From assembly GCA_027032655.1 (NCBI GenBank), contig JALVMZ010000153.1:1-6028 (forward strand): DNA of 6,028 bases, written 5' to 3'. Position 1 is the first letter of the stretch, and each line of letters opens with the position of its first letter. This DNA comes from Desulfobacteraceae bacterium (GTDB lineage Bacteria; Desulfobacterota; DSM-4660; Desulfatiglandales; JALVMZ01). The notes beneath the pieces are model-generated. The model did not search any database, was not told where the DNA came from, and was given only the letters and a program-made list of their open reading frames with translations. Below are positions 5,763 through 6,028 of the stretch, piece after piece. The translations under genes and the position numbers were made by a program.

Positions 5763-6028
5763 TTTTTCTCCCTCTCAGATAAAATTTCTGTAAGAATCTC
5801 TTTTATGAAAATCAGGGCAAGAAGACCTGTCCCTCCTGCCACTGCATAGGTAAAGGGATAGTATATTATCCTCAGGGTCTCAGAGACCTCTCCTGTTTTC
5901 ATTAATGTTGTGGCATACCTGGAAATCTGCCATGCAACAAAGGAGAAAAACACAAAGCAGATACTGGCATTTAGAATGTTCAGGACTTTCCTGATGGCTG
6001 GAGGGAATCTCAGCACAAGCACATCCAC
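5759..6028 (-). CDS. dctQ: TRAP transporter small permease subunit (DctQ family), N-terminal part missing
   Basis: Only the last 89 codons are present; the frame is still open at the window edge. The codon at the edge is GTG and is taken as an internal valine because DctQ proteins usually have 150-190 residues. Two hydrophobic segments are visible (about 20-38 and 58-75 of the fragment), with the SETLRIIYYPFTYAVAGG stretch between and into the second, typical of the C-terminal half of DctQ, followed by the charged tail SEREKK. It couples with DctM in the inner membrane. Its stop overlaps the DctM start by 3 nt, so translation is likely coupled. Confidence 0.85.
   Translation of the reverse strand: MDVLVLRFPPAIRKVLNILNASICFVFFSFVAWQISRYATTLMKTGEVSETLRIIYYPFTYAVAGGTGLLALIFIKEILTEILSEREKK

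Noticed and set aside
4471..5793. Four plus-strand open frames opposite the TRAP permease
   Set aside because: They are shadows of a membrane protein gene; no independent features.

Overview
The window is bacterial DNA and every convincing gene lies on the minus strand, so transcription runs from high to low coordinates. In that order it holds: the C-terminal half of a TRAP-transporter small membrane subunit (5759-6028, cut by the window edge), the TRAP large permease (4458-5762), a phenylacetate-CoA-ligase-type adenylate-forming enzyme (3150-4442), an M24-type peptidase-like protein (1931-3106), a DUF4258/YgiT toxin-antitoxin-like pair (1491-1808 and 1219-1494), and a fused FAD-binding/2Fe-2S subunit of a molybdenum hydroxylase (1-1171, cut by the window edge). 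TRAP uptake, CoA activation of an acid and a CoxMS/xanthine-dehydrogenase-type hydroxylase together suggest an operon for uptake and breakdown of a carboxylic acid, perhaps aromatic. The style fits an anaerobic or sulfate-reducing proteobacterium (Desulfobacterota-like), but this taxonomic guess is weak.

The most interesting part is 1181-3133. Two structures have the anatomy of integron attC recombination sites, both in the minus orientation. One is complete (1840-1911): 7-bp outer cores GCCTAAC and GTTAGGC, imperfect inner arms with an extra base on the expected side, and an internal hairpin. The second (1181-1246) has a core GTCTAAC, a long stem with the usual extrahelical base, and ends where the G of its last core should be, without the following TTRRRY. 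The YgiT-like gene stops inside the second site, as cassette genes often do, and the M24 gene stops 19 nt before the first. A further core, GTTAGGT, lies at 3128-3134, 21 nt before the M24 gene.

Read together, these give two integron gene cassettes in tandem, in the direction of the operon: cassette A (about 1846-3133, M24 protein) and cassette B (about 1181-1845, toxin-antitoxin-like pair). They lie between the CoA-ligase gene and the hydroxylase gene. Removing them on paper leaves a 25-nt spacer with an intact GGAGG Shine-Dalgarno before the hydroxylase gene, an ordinary operon junction. No integron integrase is visible here. The cassettes may therefore have entered a catabolic operon at a non-attI site and now use the operon's transcription, or they may be the remnant of a larger array.

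The attC calls come from motif and fold reading by eye. That the M24 gene is cassette-borne is an inference. The metabolic substrate cannot be read from this window.
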